From assembly GCF_002797435.1 (NCBI RefSeq), contig NZ_PGEN01000001.1, positions 4,152,501 to 4,216,500 on the forward strand: a stretch of 64,000 nt of DNA, written 5' to 3'. Position 1 is the stretch's first letter; every line of letters begins with the position of its first letter. This document shows positions 44,413 to 53,615 of the stretch, one piece after another. The position numbers and the translations under genes were made by a program. Under the pieces are notes generated by a model, which worked only from the letters and a program-made list of their open reading frames with translations, was not told the DNA's origin and searched no databases. This stretch comes from Sphingomonas koreensis (GTDB taxonomy: Bacteria; Pseudomonadota; Alphaproteobacteria; Sphingomonadales; Sphingomonadaceae).

Positions 44413-44823
44413 ATGGCGCTCGCGGCCCCCGCGATCGATCGCATACCGGTTTTCGTCCGGTTCCTCGCCTGCGGCGGCGTCGCCGCCCTGGCAAACTGGG
44501 GGTCGCGCTTCCTGTGGAGCCTGATCCTGCCGTTCAGCCTGGCGGTGGTCGCCGCCTATGGCGTCGGCATGGTCGTGGCGTTCTATCTGTTCCGCGCCTT
44601 CGTATTCGATTCCGCGCGGCCGATCGGCGGGCAGGCGCGGGACTTCTGCCTGGTCAATCTGTTCGGGATGGCTGCGACGGTCGGCGTCGCCTGGCTGCTG
44701 GTCGAGGTGCTCTTTCCAGCGGTCGGCATGACCTTTCACGCCGAAGCGATCGGACATGCGATCGCGATCGCGACGCCGGTCGCGACAAGCTGGGTCGGCC
44801 ACCGCATCGTCACGTTCCGCTAG
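44413..44823 (+). CDS. GtrA-family membrane protein
   Basis: A 136-residue protein with four helices (FLACGGVAALANWGSRFLWSL, AVVAAYGVGMVVAFYLFRAFVF, DFCLVNLFGMAATVGVAWLLV, VGHRIVTFR). GtrA proteins are linked to flipping or handling of polyprenyl-linked sugars; mycobacterial Rv3789 sits beside dprE1/dprE2. It begins one base after the SDR stop, so it is the last gene of the arabinose-lipid operon. It converges with the Hsp70 gene with ten bases between stops. Confidence 0.88.
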   Translation: MALAAPAIDRIPVFVRFLACGGVAALANWGSRFLWSLILPFSLAVVAAYGVGMVVAFYLFRAFVFDSARPIGGQARDFCLVNLFGMAATVGVAWLLVEVLFPAVGMTFHAEAIGHAIAIATPVATSWVGHRIVTFR

Positions 44824-44833
44824 GTCGAAAGGG

Positions 44834-46135
44834 TCATGCGACCCACTGGCTGAGATCGTCCTGTTCGCCGATCAGTGCCAGCCCGTGCGCGATCGAGGTC
44901 AGCTCGCCGCCGGTCGCGATCCGCTCGGCGCCGAAGCGGCGTTCGAACAACATGCGGATAGCGGGGATCAGTGACGAGCCGCCGGTCAGGAAGACGCGGT
45001 CGATCCTCTCGGCCGATGTCGCAGCCCGGTCAAGTGCGAGGTCGAGCGCTGCCTCGATCCGGCGCAGATCACCGGCGATCCATTGCTCGAAATCCACGCG
45101 CCGTACCGGTTCGGCGATGGTCACACCGCCGCCCTCGAAGCGGAACTGGGCTTCGGTATCGCTCGACAATGCACGCTTGAGCTCTCCGACCGCGTCGTAC
45201 AGCGGGAAGCCCTGCTCATGCTCGATCAGCGCGATCATCCGGCCGATCGGTTCGGGATCGATCGTGTCGCGTTGAAGGCGGCGCAGTTCTTCGAGCGTGC
45301 GGCGGTTGCGCATCAGCGCGAGCCGCGACCAATCGGCGAACTCGGTGAAATAGCCGCCGGGGATCGGCAGCAGTTTGCCGAACGAGCGGTAGTTCCCGCC
45401 CTTGCCGAGCAACGGAAGCACGAGATGATCGACAATGCGCTGGTCGAACCGGTCGCCCGCGATCCCGATGCCGGCCGAACCGAGCGGTTCGCAGCGGCGC
45501 ACTGCCCCCGGTTCGGCAACGCGGACGATCGAGAAATCGGTGGTGCCGCCACCGAAGTCGGCGACCAGAATCATCGCGGGCTCGGTGAGCCGGGATGCAT
45601 AGCTATAGGCGGCACCGAGCGGCTCGTAGACATAGTGAAGCTCGATTCCGAACCCTTCGAGCATCGCGTCGTAGCGCTGGCGGGCGAGGGCGGGATCGGG
45701 ACGGGCGCCAGCATATTCGACCGGGCGTCCGACGATCACGCGGCGAGGACGCTCGTTCAGCGCGCCGTCGGCATGCACGACGAGCTTGGCCAGGAACTTC
45801 TGTCCCAGATCCTCGAAGCGGAACGGTTTGCCGAAGATCTGCGCGCGCTCGAACAGCGGGCTTGCCGCGACGCTCTTGAACGACTGGACGAAACGGCTGT
45901 CGAGCGGTGACTGGAGGAACTCCCTGATTGCCCAGGGGCCGGCCTCGTGCGCGATCCCGTTCCAGCCGCGTTCTTCTTCCCAGAAACAGAGGGCAGTGCG
46001 GAACACGGCGCCGGCATTGCCCGCAAACTCGACAAGCCGGGAATCGCCGTGGCCGTCGGCCAGCGCGACGACCGTGTTGGTTGTACCGAAATCGAGCCCG
46101 AGCGCGCCCGGGCGTATGGCGCTGTCCACGCGCAT
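44834..46135 (-). CDS. Hsp70-family protein, YegD-like
   Basis: A 433-residue ATPase-domain-only Hsp70 relative: LGLDFGTTNTVVAL (phosphate 1), VADFGGGTTDFSIVRV (phosphate 2) and FLTGGSSLIPAIR (adenosine motif). It lacks the substrate-binding domain of DnaK, like E. coli YegD, and its role is unknown. The start is uncertain: AGGAG abuts the ATG at 46135 but is ideally six bases before the GTG at 46129, which may be the true start. Confidence 0.88.
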   Translation of the reverse strand: MRVDSAIRPGALGLDFGTTNTVVALADGHGDSRLVEFAGNAGAVFRTALCFWEEERGWNGIAHEAGPWAIREFLQSPLDSRFVQSFKSVAASPLFERAQIFGKPFRFEDLGQKFLAKLVVHADGALNERPRRVIVGRPVEYAGARPDPALARQRYDAMLEGFGIELHYVYEPLGAAYSYASRLTEPAMILVADFGGGTTDFSIVRVAEPGAVRRCEPLGSAGIGIAGDRFDQRIVDHLVLPLLGKGGNYRSFGKLLPIPGGYFTEFADWSRLALMRNRRTLEELRRLQRDTIDPEPIGRMIALIEHEQGFPLYDAVGELKRALSSDTEAQFRFEGGGVTIAEPVRRVDFEQWIAGDLRRIEAALDLALDRAATSAERIDRVFLTGGSSLIPAIRMLFERRFGAERIATGGELTSIAHGLALIGEQDDLSQWVA

Positions 46136-46307
46136 CTCCTGTTCTGGTTCGGAGGCTCGAAGGCACCGCGGCAATGCGCGAATCACACCGAGCGGCGGCC
46201 CACCTAGCTGAAGTTTCGGGCATTTCGAACCCGCAACGGCTCTGTGCCTCCTGCGGTTTTGTTTCCATAGTGGGATTTGGAATCACCACTTGGTCAGGGA
46301 GACGCCT

Positions 46308-47900
46308 ATGCGGAAACTCGTGCTGAAGACCTTCGCCGCCGCATTGCTAGCAAGCGCCCCGGTTGCGAGCGCGCACGCAAAGGCGTCGGCTGCCCTCAAG
46401 AAGGAGGTCGCCGCGGGCATCGATGCCCGCGCCAAGCTGGTGCAGGAGATGGTCGATTCGGTGTTCAGCTTTCAGGAGCCGGGATTTCAGGAATTCCGGA
46501 CGATGGAGTATCTGACCGCGATCCTCGAGAAGAACGGCTTCAAGATCGAGAAGGGGGTCGCCGGCATCCCCAGCGCCTGGACCGCGACCTGGAGCAACGG
46601 GGAGGGACCGGTGGTCGCGCTCGGCTCGGACGTCGACGGTCTGCTCGGCCTTTCGCAGATACCGGGCATTCCCCAGGTCAAGCCGATCGTTCCCGGCGCC
46701 CCAGGCCATGGTGAGGGACACAATGCCGGCATGCCGCTGATCGTCGCTGCAGCACTCGCGACCAAGGACGTGATGAGCAAGCACAACATCAAGGGCAAGC
46801 TGATGCTGTGGCCTGGCGTCGCGGAGGAGCTGCTCGCGACCAAGGCCTATTATGTTCGCGCCGGGCTGTTCAAGGACGTCGACGTCTCGATCTTCACCCA
46901 TGTCGCCTCGAGCTTCGGCACCAGCTGGGGCGATCTCGGCAACACCGGCATGGTTTCGGTCGAGTATAACTTCAAAGGCCTGACCAGCCATTCGGCGGGC
47001 GCGCCTTGGGCCGGACGCAGCGCGCTCGACGGTGTCGAGCTGATGAACATCGGCTGGAACATGCGGCGCGAGCATCTCCCGCTCACCCAGCGTTCGCACT
47101 ATGTCATCACCAACGGCGGCAGCCAGCCCAACATCGTGCCGGGCGAAGCGACGGTCTGGTATTATTTCCGCGAGCAGAATTTCGATTCGATCCGCAAGCT
47201 GTTCGAGACCGGGAACGAGATTTCGGAGGCCGCGGCCAAGGCGACGGGCACCACCGTCTCCCGCCGTATCCTGGGCTATGCCGCGCCCAACCACGCCAAC
47301 CGGCCTTTGGCGGAGGCGGCGCAGGCCAATATCGAGCTGGTCGGCATGCCCAAGTGGAGCGCCGACGATCAGGCGTTCACCAAGGCGGTTCAGGAGGGGC
47401 TGAAGTTCAAGGTCGAGCCGCTAAAGACGACCGTGGACAAGCTCTCCACGCCCGAGAAGCGCGGCCGTTCACTCGGCGGCGGCTCCGATGATATCGGGGA
47501 CATCATGTGGACGGTGCCGACCATCACGATCCGCTTCCCGTCGAACATCCCCAACATGATTGGCCACAACGTCACCGCGGCGATCGCGATGGCCACGCCG
47601 GTCGCCCACAAGGGCGCGGTGGCAGGGGCCAAGGCGGTCGCGATGACAGTGCTCGATGCCATGACGACGCCCAGGCTCGTCTCGGACGCCAAGGCCTATT
47701 TCCGCGACGTCCAGACCAAGGATCAGAAGTATGATCCGGTGCTCACCGCGGCCGACCAGCCAGCTATCCATCTCAACAAGGAGGTGATGGAGCGGATGCG
47801 GCCGGAACTGAGCAAATATTATTACGACCCGGTGAAGTATCCGAGCTATCTCGACCAGCTCGGTGTCAAGTATCCGACGCTGACGCCGGTCAAGGATTGA
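46308..47900 (+). CDS. Exported M20-family amidohydrolase/peptidase
   Basis: A 530-residue protein with a signal peptide (MRKLVLKTFAAALLASAPVASAHA). Metal-site motifs of the AbgB/M20 group are visible: LGSDVDGL, GEGHNAGMP, PGVAEELLATK and, near the C-terminus, IGHNVTAAIAMATP. It should cleave an amide or N-acyl amino acid in the periplasm. GGGAGA precedes the ATG. A strong bidirectional terminator follows. Confidence 0.9.
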   Translation: MRKLVLKTFAAALLASAPVASAHAKASAALKKEVAAGIDARAKLVQEMVDSVFSFQEPGFQEFRTMEYLTAILEKNGFKIEKGVAGIPSAWTATWSNGEGPVVALGSDVDGLLGLSQIPGIPQVKPIVPGAPGHGEGHNAGMPLIVAAALATKDVMSKHNIKGKLMLWPGVAEELLATKAYYVRAGLFKDVDVSIFTHVASSFGTSWGDLGNTGMVSVEYNFKGLTSHSAGAPWAGRSALDGVELMNIGWNMRREHLPLTQRSHYVITNGGSQPNIVPGEATVWYYFREQNFDSIRKLFETGNEISEAAAKATGTTVSRRILGYAAPNHANRPLAEAAQANIELVGMPKWSADDQAFTKAVQEGLKFKVEPLKTTVDKLSTPEKRGRSLGGGSDDIGDIMWTVPTITIRFPSNIPNMIGHNVTAAIAMATPVAHKGAVAGAKAVAMTVLDAMTTPRLVSDAKAYFRDVQTKDQKYDPVLTAADQPAIHLNKEVMERMRPELSKYYYDPVKYPSYLDQLGVKYPTLTPVKD

Positions 47901-47921
47901 GCGCGGTCCCGTCCGGATCGG

Positions 47922-47949
47922 TTCCCGGCCCGCATCTGCGGGCCGGGAA
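47922..47949. terminator. Bidirectional terminator
   Basis: A perfect 12-bp stem TTCCCGGCCCGC/GCGGGCCGGGAA with loop ATCT lies between the convergent M20 and lyase genes, 21 and 32 bases from their stops. No long T-tract. Confidence 0.7.
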
Positions 47950-47981
47950 GTCTGCTGCCCAGCGGGCGGCAGCAGGTTCGG

Positions 47982-50036
47982 TCAGTACATCGCCCGGCCG
48001 CAATTATAGGCCGGGACGCGGCCGGTTCCGGATCCGATGAAGCCCGAATAGCGCACATCGTCCCGGGCCAGCGCGTTCAGATACTCCTCGATATTGGGGT
48101 AGCCGTCGCCATCGGCATCGGCATTCGCATCCCAGACATTGGGGTTGGTATTGGTGAAGCGGCGTTCCCAGTCGTCGGGCATGCCGTCATTGTCGCTGTC
48201 GGTCTTGGCGGCCCCCTGCGTCAGGTTCGCCCAGCCGCCGGACTGCGCCACAGTCGATGTCCAGCTCGACGCGAAGAGATAGGGTGCGCTGTCGCAGGTG
48301 CGCAGGTCATCGACATAGAGCGCATCGACATTGTCGCGGCACCCGCCGTCGCGGCACAGGTCCGCACCGGCATAGGCCATGACGTCGCGCATCGCCTGTT
48401 CGGGCGAGGTGATCTGGCTCGGGTCGAACATCAGCGATCGTCCGGGTGCGAGCGCGTAGCTGCTGTTCTGCACGACGTTGAGTCCGCTGCGCGAGCAATC
48501 GGCGACACCCGCGGGCGTCACGGCGCAGATGGTGGTGGGCACGACATGAGTGATGAAACCCGCCGCATTGACGAAGGGGTCGGTGACGGTCGATCCGAAC
48601 TGCCCGGCAATCCGTGTGCGCGGGGTCACGTTGTCGCGCGCATAGACGTTGAACCCGAAGTTCAGCGCGCCACCCGGCGTATAAAGACCGATCAGATAGT
48701 TGCCGTCGCTCGCATTGTAGCGCGGCCCGCGCAGGCTGACGTTGCCGACATAGTTTGCATAGATGCTGCCGAACTGGTTGGAGAGCAGTCCACTCTCCGC
48801 GATGAAGTGGTAGAGAACATTGTTGAAGATGTCGGCCTGGCCGGTATTTCCGGCGGTGGGCGGGTTGGTTCCGGCCGCCAGGTTGATCCCACGCTGCTCG
48901 CCATGTTGCGACAGATTGTGTGCGATGGTGATGTTGTTGGCCGGCTTCAGGAAAAAGGTCTTGCAGTGCAGCGACGAGCTATGGCCGGCGTTGAGGCAGA
49001 TATTGGGACCGATGATCGACCATTGAACCGTGCAGTTGTTGCAGGCGGTATCGAGGCTCTCGTCGGTGCCGAACATCGTCGAGACGTGATCGATGATCTG
49101 GTAGCTGGTGTCCTGCAGCCGGATCGGATCGCCATTGTCCGACGACCGGCCGGGGTGTTCGCCCAGCCGTGTGCGGACATGGCGCAGGATCATGTGATCG
49201 CCGCCGCGCCGCGTGTCGATCAGCGAATCCACCGGATTGTAGTTGGCGCCCAGCCGAAACTCGATGCCGCCCGGTGACGTCTGGCCGGCGATATAGATCT
49301 TGGGCGTGGTTATCTGTGCGGGCGATTGAAGGATGATCGCGCCGGCGACGTCGAAGACGCAATAGCGCGGTCGTCCGGCGGGGATTGTGTAGGGTGTATT
49401 GACGGCCAGCGCGAGCGCGCACTCGCGATAGCTGATCTTCCCGTCGTTGGGGTTGGCCACGTCGTCCAGCGTGTCGATCTTGTACACGACGGCATTGGCC
49501 GCACGGACCGAGGTGTTTCGGCCGAACCCGATCGCGGTGGGAAAGGCGAGCGGGTGTAGGGCGCGGTCGGGAATAGCCCCATTGTCGGGATTGGCGAAAG
49601 CGGCGGCGGCGCCGGCAGGCGGTTGCGATCCTTGCACTGTCACGGTCGCCGAACCCGCCGCTGTGCCGGAGGGGAAGGTGCAGCTCAGCACGTAGTTGGT
49701 GGTGGCGCCCGGAGTGACGGTGACGCTTCCGCTGGCGGGCTGAGCGCCGCTGAAGGATGCGCCGCCGCTGGCTGTGCAGCCAGTCGCGCCTGAAGAGGCG
49801 GTCCAGCTGAGAACGATCGAAGCGCCGGGCGCGACCGTTGTGGACGAGGCGGTGAGGGTGACGGTTGCCGTGGGGGAAGGGGTGACTACCGGAGGCGGGC
49901 TGGGCGAGGGCGTCACCACCCCGCCTGTGCTGCTGCTGCCACCGCCACCACCGTCGCAGCCGGCCATCAGCAAGACGAGCGTCAGCGCTGCTTGCAACCG
50001 AACGGGCCGATCCCGTCGCAGATCGGATACTGCCAT
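47982..50036 (-). CDS. Pectate-lyase-like lipoprotein with Ca-binding repeats (copy 1)
   Basis: A 684-residue surface protein: lipobox LLMAGC, a Gly/Ser/Pro linker, an Ig-like domain (about 65-145), a right-handed beta-helix of the PL1 pectate-lyase type (about 150-590: GQTSPGGIEFRLG, IIDHVSTMFGTDESLD, VQWSIIGPNIC, NLSQHGEQRGIN) and a C-terminal Ca-binding tract (DSDNDGMPDDWE, DADGDGYPNIEEYL). It probably cleaves an acidic polysaccharide, perhaps the cell's own exopolysaccharide. A close paralogue lies at 58853-60877. ATG 50036 is preferred over GTG 50048. Confidence 0.85.
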   Translation of the reverse strand: MAVSDLRRDRPVRLQAALTLVLLMAGCDGGGGGSSSTGGVVTPSPSPPPVVTPSPTATVTLTASSTTVAPGASIVLSWTASSGATGCTASGGASFSGAQPASGSVTVTPGATTNYVLSCTFPSGTAAGSATVTVQGSQPPAGAAAAFANPDNGAIPDRALHPLAFPTAIGFGRNTSVRAANAVVYKIDTLDDVANPNDGKISYRECALALAVNTPYTIPAGRPRYCVFDVAGAIILQSPAQITTPKIYIAGQTSPGGIEFRLGANYNPVDSLIDTRRGGDHMILRHVRTRLGEHPGRSSDNGDPIRLQDTSYQIIDHVSTMFGTDESLDTACNNCTVQWSIIGPNICLNAGHSSSLHCKTFFLKPANNITIAHNLSQHGEQRGINLAAGTNPPTAGNTGQADIFNNVLYHFIAESGLLSNQFGSIYANYVGNVSLRGPRYNASDGNYLIGLYTPGGALNFGFNVYARDNVTPRTRIAGQFGSTVTDPFVNAAGFITHVVPTTICAVTPAGVADCSRSGLNVVQNSSYALAPGRSLMFDPSQITSPEQAMRDVMAYAGADLCRDGGCRDNVDALYVDDLRTCDSAPYLFASSWTSTVAQSGGWANLTQGAAKTDSDNDGMPDDWERRFTNTNPNVWDANADADGDGYPNIEEYLNALARDDVRYSGFIGSGTGRVPAYNCGRAMY

Positions 50037-50589
50037 ATACTTACCCACAACTTTCCGGAGCCCTAAACCAGAGTTGCTTCTAGTGGCGCGCCCTTCGGCT
50101 CACCAGTTGGCCAAAGGGACAGGGCGATGTCGCGATGCGGCAGCGGATCGGTGCGCGCGGGGGGCCGCGCAGCTCGTTCGTGCAGCAATTTCCGGGCGTT
50201 GGGCCGTTGCGGCTCCGAGCGGTTCGAAGCTGCAGGCGCGATATATGGTTGCCAATTCGCGTCGGGCCGACTTTTGCGATCGACGATCGGTGCTGCTTGA
50301 TGCGCCGCCGGTGCAGCTTGCTACGTAATATTCCTACTCGCGCGGCTGCAAACCGGCCTTAGATTGGCGCCGCGATTCCAGCGGTCCGCACGGAAAGGCA
50401 CAAAGCCGGGGTTCAATCGTAAGCCTGTGTTCCCGGGCCTCGATACCGGTCCTGCTGTCTGCGCAGCATCCATCTTGAGTACCGGCGGGTGATTGCATTC
50501 TTCGAATCTCCAGCCAGCTGCGGTGTCGGTTCGGTTGACCTGGAACGTGCGGAAGCCGGTTACACATGCAACTGAAGGCGTGACGTTGT
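50037..50589. other. Long gap without a confident gene
   Basis: These 553 bases separate the lyase promoter from the divergent receiver gene. The frames present do not look like protein. I find no clear hairpin, riboswitch or repeat. The region may hold two divergent promoters and long leaders. Confidence 0.5.
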
Positions 50590-50979
50590 ATGAATGCAGT
50601 CGCCCGGCGCGCGCGCGCGCCACGTCTCCTCCTGGTCGAAGGCAACGATGCGCTGCGGCGTGGTTTGCAACTGCTGCTCACCGGGCAAGGCTATCAGGTC
50701 TATGCCTTTTCCAGGATAATGCGCGCGCTGGCGGATCCGCTGGTGATGACTGCGAGCCATCTCGTCATCGATCATGTCCTGCCTGAAGCGGATGGCGTGG
50801 AGGCGCTCAATCTCCTGCAGTTGCACGGATGGAGCGGGCGCGCGGTGCTGATGACGACCTGCTATACGGCGAATCTCCGCCGGACTGCGCTCCGTGCGGG
50901 ATTTGCCGCGATCCTGCCAAAACCATTCTCGGACGCGAACCTGATCGAAGCCCTGCACGGCGAACCTGCGGCGACATGA
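50590..50979 (+). CDS. Single-domain receiver with altered acidic pocket
   Basis: A 129-residue receiver. The phosphoacceptor Asp is present (LVIDHVLPEADG), as are Thr (LMTTCY) and Lys (ILPKPF), but the acidic pair that binds Mg is reduced to VEGND. It may be a weak or phosphorylation-independent regulator. It is 134 bases upstream of the FixL-like kinase on the same strand and may modulate that system. Confidence 0.82.
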   Translation: MNAVARRARAPRLLLVEGNDALRRGLQLLLTGQGYQVYAFSRIMRALADPLVMTASHLVIDHVLPEADGVEALNLLQLHGWSGRAVLMTTCYTANLRRTALRAGFAAILPKPFSDANLIEALHGEPAAT

Positions 50980-51113
50980 CCTGTTCCGAGACAGGGGGAC
51001 GCGCCGCGGAATTTGCGCGATTCTGGACATATGGTATGGCGTAGCTGCTGGCCGGTGGACTGGCGCAGGCGCAGTTTTGCCGCGTCGGTTGCTCACCGTC
51101 TGGCGGGGGCCAC

Positions 51114-52988
51114 ATGAAAGCTGAAGGGAAGTCCATCAGCGATCGTATCTGGTTCGGCTACGGATTGGCGATAGTTGCCGTAGCCGTGGCAGCGCTCGTG
51201 CGCCTGGCGTTCGACCCCTGGGTGCCGGGGCGTGGCTACTTCCTGTTCTTCGGCGTCGCGGTTCTCGCCACCGGTGCGTTTGCAGGGCGTGGGCCCGCAC
51301 TTCTTTCTGCCGTGGCTTCGATCGTTGCCGTCAGGGCATTGGGGTGGTTTCCCGAGCCGCTCTGGTCGCCGGTATTATTCGTCTTCGTGCTGGCGTCGGG
51401 ACTGACCATCTGGGTGACTGGGCATGTCCGGTCGCTGTATCTCAAGGCGATAGAGAGCGAGCAGCGGGCCGAACTCCGGGCGGCGCGCGCCGATCAGCTG
51501 GCGGAGGAACTCAACCTGCTGATCGATGGCGCCAGCGGCTACGGCATCTACATGCTCGACCCCGATGGGAATGTGACGATCTGGAACAAGGCGGCCGAGC
51601 GCCTTCTGGGCTGGAACGAGGCAGAAGTGGTCGGCCGACATTATGGGCTGTTCTTTCCCGAGGAGACCGTTGCCGCGGGGCGGCCTCAACTCGATCTTGC
51701 GCGCGCGCGCAAGGAAGGGCGGCTCGAGAAGGAAGATTGGCGCGTCCGCAAGAACGGTTCGGAGTTTCTCGCTCACATCACGGTGACCGCGCTGCATGAC
51801 AAGCGAGGCAAGCTCAAGGGATTTGGCAAGGTCATTCGCGACGTGACCGAACAGCGCGCAGCCGAACAGAAGCTGGCTGCCAGCGCGTCGCACCTCCGAT
51901 CGATCCTCGCCACTGTTCCCGACGCGATGGTCGTGATCAACGAGTCTGGCAAGATCCTGTGGTTCAGCGCCGCTGCCGAACGGCTGTTCGGCTTCACGGA
52001 AGCGGAGGTCATCGGGCTCGATGTCAGCTGCCTGATGCCGCCGCACCACAGCGAGCGTCATGGCGACTATATCAGGCACCATATCGCCACGGGCGAAAAA
52101 CGCATCATCGGCATCGGGCGTACGGTGAGCGCCAGACGGCGTGACGGTAGCCTGTTCCCGATCGAGCTCGCCGTCGGCGAGGCGATCTCGGACGGTGCGC
52201 GCGTCTTTACCGGCTTCATCCGTGATCTAACCGAGAAACAGGCCGCCGAGCACCGCGTCAACGAATTGCGTTCCGAACTGGTCCATGCAGGCCGGGTGAG
52301 CGTGATGGGAACAATGGCCTCGACCCTGGCGCATGAGCTGAACCAGCCCATCACCGCGGTCGCGACCTTTGTGCGCGGTGTCCAGAAGCTGCTGCACGAA
52401 GAGGGGGCTGGCAACCGCGACATGATCGAGCGGGGGCTGGACGGCGCCTATGAGGAGGTGTTGCGGGCGGGGGGAATCATCCGGCGTCTGCGCGAATTCG
52501 TTGCACGCGGCGACATGGAGAAGACGGTGGAAGATCTGGTCACGCTGGTCGATGAGGCCTCTAAACTGGCTCTGATCGACGCGCGCGAAAAGGGGATCCG
52601 GGCCCAGTTCGAAGTTGACCGCGCCGTACGCCTGGTACTCGTCGACAAGATCCAGATCCAGCAGGTGCTCATCAACCTGATGCGCAATGCGATGGAAGCG
52701 ATGGGACAATCTGCGGTGCGGCTTCTCACCGTGTCGAGCAAGTCCGACGAAGGCGGCTATGTTCGCGTGACCGTGGCCGATACCGGGCCCGGCGTGGCCC
52801 CGGAAATCGCGGAGAATCTGTTTCGAGCCTTCAACAGCACCAAGTGCGATGGCCTTGGCCTTGGCCTTTCGATCTGTCGTACCATCGTCGAGGCAAACGG
52901 GGGGCGCATCTGGATGGAGCAACGGCCCGAAGGGGGCGCACGTTTCCACTTCACACTGGTCCGCGCCGACAGGGAGATTCCCGAATGA
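51114..52988 (+). CDS. fixL: FixL-like oxygen-sensing histidine kinase
   Basis: A 624-residue kinase with three or four N-terminal membrane helices (about 12-105), PAS1 (about 135-250) and PAS2 (about 262-375). HisKA has LAHELNQP (His407) and the ATPase has NLMRNAMEA, DTGPGVAPE and GLGLGLSIC. PAS2 matches the FixL heme domain: ERHGDYI gives His316, equivalent to heme ligand His200 of Bradyrhizobium FixL, and RIIGIGR ends in Arg336, equivalent to Arg220. FixL Arg206 and His214 are His and Arg here. It is coupled to fixJ by an ATGA overlap. Confidence 0.88.
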   Translation: MKAEGKSISDRIWFGYGLAIVAVAVAALVRLAFDPWVPGRGYFLFFGVAVLATGAFAGRGPALLSAVASIVAVRALGWFPEPLWSPVLFVFVLASGLTIWVTGHVRSLYLKAIESEQRAELRAARADQLAEELNLLIDGASGYGIYMLDPDGNVTIWNKAAERLLGWNEAEVVGRHYGLFFPEETVAAGRPQLDLARARKEGRLEKEDWRVRKNGSEFLAHITVTALHDKRGKLKGFGKVIRDVTEQRAAEQKLAASASHLRSILATVPDAMVVINESGKILWFSAAAERLFGFTEAEVIGLDVSCLMPPHHSERHGDYIRHHIATGEKRIIGIGRTVSARRRDGSLFPIELAVGEAISDGARVFTGFIRDLTEKQAAEHRVNELRSELVHAGRVSVMGTMASTLAHELNQPITAVATFVRGVQKLLHEEGAGNRDMIERGLDGAYEEVLRAGGIIRRLREFVARGDMEKTVEDLVTLVDEASKLALIDAREKGIRAQFEVDRAVRLVLVDKIQIQQVLINLMRNAMEAMGQSAVRLLTVSSKSDEGGYVRVTVADTGPGVAPEIAENLFRAFNSTKCDGLGLGLSICRTIVEANGGRIWMEQRPEGGARFHFTLVRADREIPE

Positions 52989-53608
52989 CCGACCGGCTTC
53001 TGGTTCATGTCATCGACGACGAGGAAAGCATCCGCCGCAGCGCCAGCTTCTTCCTCAAGACTTCAGGCTATGCCGTGCGAACATGGGAGTCGGGCGTACG
53101 GTTCCTCAGGGAAGTCGATCGCGTCGAGAATGGTTGCATCCTCCTCGACATCGGCATGCCGGAGATGGACGGACTGGAGGTCCAGCAGAAACTCAATGTG
53201 CGCGGCGTCACGATGCCGGTCATCATGCTGACCGGCCATGGCGACATCGCCATGGCCGTGAAGGCGATGAAGGCGGGGGCGATCGACTTTCTCGAGAAAC
53301 CCTTCGAGACCGACGCTCTAGAAGACGCGATCCACCGAGCGTTCGAACGGCTCGCCGCAGTGAGCCGGGCAACGGGGCGGGTGGCCGATGCCGAAGCGGT
53401 GATCGGCGTGCTGAGCGAGCGGGAGCGCGAGGTGTTGGAAGGGCTCGCGCAGGGCTATCCGAACAAGACCATCGCCTATTATCTTGGCATATCGCCCCGT
53501 ACGGTCGAGGTGCACCGAGCGAACATCATGGCGAAGCTGCAGACCCGCAGCCTGTCGGGGGCGCTGCGCATCGCCTTTGCCGCGGGGATGGGTGAAGGGC
53601 GCGCGTGA
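52985..53608 (+). CDS. fixJ: FixJ-like response regulator
   Basis: A 207-residue regulator: receiver with VIDDEESIRRS, LLDIGMPEMDG, LTGHGDI and FLEKPF; a helical linker; and a LuxR/FixJ helix-turn-helix (LSEREREVLEGLAQGYPNKTIAYYLGISPRTVEVHRANIM). In rhizobia FixJ activates fixK under low oxygen. Here a Crp/Fnr gene lies 4 kb away and may be a target. It converges with the second cysNC with seven bases between stops. Confidence 0.9.
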   Translation: MTDRLLVHVIDDEESIRRSASFFLKTSGYAVRTWESGVRFLREVDRVENGCILLDIGMPEMDGLEVQQKLNVRGVTMPVIMLTGHGDIAMAVKAMKAGAIDFLEKPFETDALEDAIHRAFERLAAVSRATGRVADAEAVIGVLSEREREVLEGLAQGYPNKTIAYYLGISPRTVEVHRANIMAKLQTRSLSGALRIAFAAGMGEGRA

Positions 53609-53615
53609 AGTCGCG

